From assembly GCA_964058805.1 (NCBI GenBank), contig CAXKVV010000081.1, positions 1 through 64,000 on the forward strand: a stretch of 64,000 nt of DNA, read 5' to 3'. Below the pieces are notes generated by a model that had not been told where the DNA came from, did not search any database, and saw only the letters and a list, made by a program, of their open reading frames with translations. Source of the stretch: Schoenoplectus triqueter. Lineage: Eukaryota; Streptophyta; Magnoliopsida; Poales; Cyperaceae. Each line of letters starts with the position of its first letter. Position 1 is the stretch's first letter. The position numbers were made by a program, and so were the translations under genes. This document shows positions 56,101 to 61,500 of the stretch, one piece after another.

Positions 56101-56533
56101 TCGTCTCGAGAGCACTTTCATTTCCAGGAGGTGTGAGGAGCTGCTCAGGATTTACCAGGATGCGAGCTCTCTCGTATATCAGCACGAGTTGGAGATTCAT
56201 GAGCTGCGTAGACATTTGGAGGCTGCTCGACTCCGTTATCTTCAGCGGCTCTCCTCTTGTGCCACTCTCCGCTCCATGGGAGTTAGTGGTGGGCCCGCTC
56301 GACTGCTCGTGCAGGAGCTAGAGGACCATAGATCATCAGTGGAGGGCTTTTCCCGTCATCTAGCGGGACGTCTCCCAGAGCTGCAGATTCACACGAGTGC
56401 TCGGGATAGTGCCTTTGCTCAGTTTTTGGACTTCGAGGCAGCTTCGGAGGAGGATAGGCACTCCCTCCATACTTATTTAGAGATTATTAGCACTGTGCTA
56501 TTAGAGTTGGAGTCCCGCTTTTTGGGCCCATAG
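53131..56533 (+). CDS. Plant mobile domain (PMD) protein, six exons, antisense to the element
   Basis: PMD (aminotransferase-like, plant mobile domain) proteins occur in plant genes such as MAIN/MAIL, linked to silencing, and inside plant transposons. The match is by motif: CHEYQLEWTRYVL (residue about 40), IYDSVFLSMF, LRAFCERWNY, LFIDDRELTPTLLEIQQLTG (97-117), then YLTAFISWWICYFLLPSS and TIRPSVFIMASLIARGDRIS (about 216-260). Exons I infer: to 54757, 54835-55008, 55089-55196, 55261-55686, 55761-55850, 55923-56533. Every intron is GT-AG and phase 1, and splicing restores one frame to the TAG at 56531, giving 1011 residues from ATG 53131. The frame is already open from 52852 without an ATG, and PMD-like residues (DWTPLVSAIRATP) precede 53131. 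An upstream exon or lost start is therefore likely. The middle is acidic and Ser/Pro-rich; the last exon is helical with a coiled-coil-like HELEIHELRRHLEAARLR. Confidence 0.82.
54758..55922 (+). other. Five short introns of the PMD gene (with exons 2-5 between)
   Basis: Introns at 54758-54834 (77 bp), 55009-55088 (80), 55197-55260 (64), 55687-55760 (74) and 55851-55922 (72). Donors are G|GTATGC, G|GTGATT, G|GTTCGT, G|GTACCT and G|GTTAGA. Acceptors end GATTCAG, TTTTTAG, CATGTAG, TTTGTAG and CTTGCAG, mostly after T-rich tracts. All are T-rich and close to the practical minimum length for plant introns. Internal exons are 174, 108, 426 and 90 bp, all multiples of three. Intron 3 has an alternative acceptor nine bases downstream (after ATTTTACAG at 55269) that keeps the frame. 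Confidence 0.8.
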
Positions 56534-57126
56534 ACTGCACTTTCATTTTTTTTTTTCCCTTTCTTTTACCATACTTGATATAGGATGCCTTGACATTTAT
56601 CATTTTGATCTCTTGTTGTGGATGATGCTTGCCTCTATTATTATTCTTTCATCGCTTCCTCTGCAGCGCGAGGAAGTATTTTATTGATTTCATGCTGTGC
56701 ACCTCCAATCTTATTTGCAAAAGCGCCCTATTACAACTGCTTCATTCTTTCGCAGCGTCTAAACATAATAAAAGGAAAAATCTTATAACATCCTATTACA
56801 TCCATTCTCTACATCATTTCTCTTTATTTATGGCAATACAAAACTCAAGTAACCGTGGTATTTTACGGATACCGAACCTGTCTGTATTGACCTCTAGGCC
56901 GGGTACAGAATAAACCCGTTTATCCCTTTATTACTGATGGATAAACTTACCAGTATCAATTGGATTATGGATGCAATTGATAACACCATTTTGTGGATGC
57001 TCCTTATATATTTAATTGACATTTATTTGTGGAAGCTCACCCACTCTCCCCTCACTTGTGCACCGTTGCGTGCGGAAGTAGAAACTCACTTTCCCTCATC
57101 TCCACTCAATTTGTTTTGTGGGGGTA
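56534..57126. other. Spacer after the PMD stop, no gene
   Basis: T-rich 3' flank of the PMD gene. Apart from the AATAAA strings I see no structure; small open frames here have no recognisable content. Confidence 0.5.
56767..56914 (+). terminator. Candidate polyadenylation signals of the PMD gene
   Basis: AATAAA occurs at 56767-56772 and at 56909-56914, 234 and 376 bases past the PMD stop, in AT-rich DNA. Plant poly(A) signals are loose, so these are candidates only. Confidence 0.3.
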
Positions 57127-57350
57127 CTACCCTCAAACATCCATCACGCATCCCTGCGAGACAGGCTTTCATCGGGTAGGTCCGCTCTCCATGACCTGAG
57201 TCACTTCTTTAAGCGAATTATTTTATTTGACACTGAATGTCGGGCAAAAGCATAAACCCTTAGTCTGACCCCTCCATGACCTATTTTGGGATTAGAAACA
57301 GATCACCTCCTTGGGCGTGTGGTACTTTTGCGGATGAATGTACCCAACCT

Positions 57351-57391
<41 letters not shown>

Positions 57392-57620
57392 CTACCCTCA
57401 AACATCCATCACGCATCCCTGCGAGACAGGCTTTCATCGGGTAGGTCCGCTCTCCATGACTTGAGTCACTTCTTTAAGCGAGCCGCTTTGTTTAACATGG
57501 AATGTCGGGTACAAGCGTAAACCCTTGATCTGACCCCTCCATGATATGTCGTGGGATTATGACACACCATTTCTTCGGGCGTGTGGTGCTTTTACGGATG
57601 AATGCACCCAACCTGGCTTT
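57127..57620. repeat. 265-bp tandem duplication around a 38-T run
   Basis: CTACCCTCAAACATCC begins at 57127 and again at 57392. Both copies continue through GCGAGACAGGCTTTCATCGG, TCCATGAC.TGAGTCACTT and GATGAATG.ACCCAACCTG, with scattered substitutions. Between them lies an uninterrupted run of T at 57352-57389 (poly-A on the minus strand). The run replaces sequence that before the first copy reads TTTGTTTTGTGGGGGTA, so it may be slippage expansion of a pre-existing T-rich joint. Coding potential is absent. Confidence 0.85.
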
Positions 57621-58296
57621 GTATAACACTCATGGTGTCGGGGACAAAGGTGGCAACCCCTTATTGAAAAGATTTTATTATTTTTTATTATCATTTTTTT
57701 TTATTCATAAGTAGGGAAAATAGGTTTTTATTGTTTTACTTATATATCCTTTCATTTTATTAGAAGAAGGCAGATTTTTGGTTATTAGTGATACGTGTTA
57801 CTAATAGTACGAGAGTTATTTATTTATATGCCCTCGGAAGCGACTATATACTAGCCACCAATTTGCTCGACCTATCCCTTGGCTTGCGCCGCGGGCGACC
57901 AATATGAGCAACTTTCGTCATTGGGCAACAGATAGTTTGAGGGACAAACTGCAAACCCTGCCCATTTTCGTGTTTATTCTGCATCAAATGGACAAACCCA
58001 GTGGTATTTGTATTATGAGCCCAAACACCAAAGCTCTCGCCTTACATTCTCGCGTGGTTTTGGCGTTGAATTTTCTTATTCTATATTTTTTATTTTTTGT
58101 AGGGCTAAATGTGTTTGTGTGGTTTTGGATTTTTGGATGCATTCTATTTACAAATGCACAAGTAGGGTTTTGGGATTTTTTATGCAAAAGTGGAGGTTAG
58201 ACATGGGTTTGTGTTTCGTGCACGTGTGTGTAAACGAACACTTATTCCCTCCTTATTTATTTACAATAGATACTACTCGGTTGGCCCCGCTCCGGG
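57621..58296. other. Spacer between the duplication and the gag-pol stop
   Basis: AT-rich DNA with T-runs near 57680-57710 and a segment reading ATAGTTTGAGGGACAAACTG at 57931-57950. In element orientation it is the 3' flank of the gag-protease frame. Overlapping open frames on both strands around 57904-58331 are short and unrecognised. No gene is called. Confidence 0.5.
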
Positions 58297-58500
58297 CTAT
58301 GTGTAGTACTTCTTCAGATATCGCCCATTAATCGGTGGCATGGGCCTTTCACCTTCATGGTCTATGAGTTGATATGCGCCGCCCTCGTATACCTTCTCAA
58401 TTATATATGGCCCTTCCCAGTTCGGGGAGAATTTTGGGCCGATGTGCCGGCCAATGATCGGCCTCTTGAGGACAAGAACAAGCTCCCCTTGTTGAAATGC
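58297..58500 (-). other. Integrase C-terminal domain
   Basis: GELVLVLKRPIIGRHIGPKF, then WEGPYIIEKVYEGGAYQL and a terminal NGRYLKKYYT match the DNA-binding end of plant Ty3/gypsy integrases (GPKF...WEGPY signature). It ends naturally at TAG, so this is the genuine pol terminus. Confidence 0.85.
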
Positions 58501-61500
58501 CCTGACTCGCGCCATTTTGTCATATGCCCTTGCCATTTTTGCCTGATATATTTCGAGGTTCTGCTGGGCTATCAGTCTCTTCTTGTCCATAGCATCCAAC
58601 TCGTCCAGTCTGAGTTGTTGGCATTCATCCATAGTCATATCATTTTGCATAGCCACCCGTAATGACGGTAGTTCCACCTCAAGAGGGAGGACGGCTTCAA
58701 CCCCAAAAGCCAAAGAATACGGGGTAGCTTGCGTAGGCGTTCGGTATGTGGTTCGATAAGCCCATAATGCCTCCTGTAGACGATTATCCCAGTCTCGTTG
58801 GTTGCCGTCTACGGTCTTCTTCATGATGTTGATTAGAGTTTTGTTAAAGGCTTCGGCCAGGCCGTTGGCTCTCGGGTTTTCTTCTGTTCCCAGGTTAATT
58901 TCAGCTAACTCATCGACCGTATTAGGCTCCTTTTTTAGCTGTTTCAAAGCATTTTTCAGGACTGGGGTATTGTCCTCTTCTGTTTCATTATCCGGCATTT
59001 CAACAGAAGTCATGCAACAGCTTTCTTCCATACGGTACCCGTTCAGAGACCCTTCGAAGCATGCTGCGTCATCGCAGTTATACCCTAACCCCCGGGTGTA
59101 TTTTATTTTACCATCCAGGCCCAGGACCTTATTCTGGCCGCCATTCCAGAGTTCATCGAAGCGCTTGGCCTCGGCCTTGGATATGTCTCTCAGACATTTC
59201 GCCCTTTTTGCCAATTTATATAGCTCCTTTCCAAAGGGATGAGATGCAGCGTCATCGCTCGTTGCATTCTCTGATTCTTGTTCTATCACCCACTTTTTCC
59301 AAGTGTTGTGGTCAGGGTTCTTCAGAGACTGGGTTGAATCGCTCTGATAGAAAATTATGGCCTTGTGGATGATAGTTTTCCCTTTGATGCGCTCTACCTT
59401 TGCCGGCACAACAAAGGTCTTTAGGGTTTGAATGTGGTTTACTTCCCTTGGTATAAGGTCTTTAAAATGCCTTTCGGGAACCACAGTAATCTCTAGCGCT
59501 GCCATCTCTTCTTCTATCTCAATGTTCATGACTGAGTTAGAGCGGTAGATTTCTTTGATCGGCTTACGTCTCGCAACCTTAGGTTTACTAGGTACGGGAG
59601 TGTGCGAGATCGTATAAGCCACCCCTTTGCCCTTGTTATTCAAGTTATGCGGAGCTGGGTCTTGTTGAAAGCTCTTCGGGAGTTGGATCGTCCCGTTTCT
59701 GTGCCCTTCTTCTATTAGGTCTTTGAATACCCAACATTCTTCAATTGTATGGCCCAGTATGCGATGATAGGGGCAGAATTCGCCTTCACCGGTTCTTTCC
59801 ATGTCTGCGGGTCTTTTACAGACGGGAAGTGTTAACCCACTCTTTAAGGCCTGCTCAAATATCCGAGCTGTTTTATTTTTTAGAAAAGAGTATGGTTTAC
59901 TCTTCTTGACCTTGAGGGTTTGCATGACGGTCGATTGTTTAGCTTTCGTTTCTTCCCCTTTTGATTCATCTACTATTACAATTACCCGTTTGCCGCTATC
60001 GGGTGCTTGTCTTTCAGGGGTCCCGGAACGGGGTTCGCTCGTCACCTCCTTGAGTAGCTCGGAGTTATAAATTGCGGTTTGCAGGTTTTCAATCATTATC
60101 ATGATCTCGTTATGTTGCGTTTTGATGTCCTGCATCACTTCCCATTGTTCAGACACCTCTCTTCTATTATTTTCAACTTGGTGCCTTATTTCGTCAATCG
60201 CATTCCAGACGCGACCTTCGAAATTTTCCCGCCATGAGCGTTCTTCATTTATAGGCCTCGGCCTAACCGGGTTATCCCTTCCGCTACCGGGTCCCGTGTT
60301 GATCATATATGACTCCTCACTTTCATTATCTGTTTCGGGCCCTTTATATGGCTTTTTGAGGATGTGATAGATGATCTCTTCGTCAGATTCCTCTTCCCAG
60401 GGCTGACGATCATGGCCAGACTCTTCTCCCGAGGTGGTATCGCCCGAGTCGTCAGAATCTTCAGAGTCTTCTCTCGAAGTTGCCTCTATGATCTGAATTT
60501 GAGGGGTGTTGGCAGGCTTAAAATTGAAAATGACCTCCTCTTCAGAATCACTTGACTTGATTTCGCTCGGCTTTATTTGGGCCTTATACGCAGCCACCTG
60601 TTTGAAGCGGAAGGTTGCTTCTTCACCCGACTTTCTTCCGGGTCTTTGGGCTCGAGCACCTCGGGGTTTGATATTGAATTTAACCTCTTCTTCTTCTCCA
60701 GATGAGGTATCAAATTTAGGGCCTTTGCTGAAGGGTTTCTGACCTGCTTTTGTCATTGGCCGGCTCGGCGCCACGGCGGATTTAGGCAGAAAATATTGGG
60801 CGTCATTGAACTTAATCTCATGCACCCCGAATGGCTTGACATCTCCGTCAATTCTCTTTTGCTTACCATTCTCAATATATTTCAGGCATTGGTGCAGAGT
60901 AGAGGGTATGACCTGATTGCTGTGAAGCCACGGGCGACCCAGCAACGCCCGATAAGAGGTTTCAGCGTCAATGACATAGAATTTAGTAGGCGCTCTTAGG
61001 CTTCCGCATTGCAGGTTCAGAGTTATAGCTCCCAGGGCCTTTTGGGAGTTTTGATTGAAGCCATGAATAATCACCTTTTCATCAGATAGATTCTTCACAT
61101 CTAAGGTGATGGTCTTTAGAGTTTTGAGCGGCATAATATTGATCGAAGACCCTGCGTCGACCAAGATGCGGCCAATCTTTTGCCCTCCACAATTTCCAGT
61201 GATGTACAACGGGCGGTTGTGGTCGACGGTGCCTATCAGGAGGTCATCATCTGTGAAATTTATACAGGCGGCCCGTTTGGCGGTGAATAGGGCTTCTTGC
61301 ATATTTTGCTCGACAAAGTATGACTTGTACTTCTCGGGATCTTGCAAGGCCTGGATTAGTACCTCCCTTAGGTCTTGTGACATCATCAACGCATCAAATA
61401 TGCTTAATAGCGCTGGAATCTTACGCAGATGTGCCAACACATTATATTCTTCGCCCGTCGACCGGGTCCTTTCTGGGTTCTTGCTTAGGCTCTCAGCCTC

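Noticed and set aside
57352..57389. Poly-T run as a Pol III terminator of an RNA gene
   Set aside because: No A and B box pair or other RNA gene was recognised beside it; the run sits at a tandem duplication joint.
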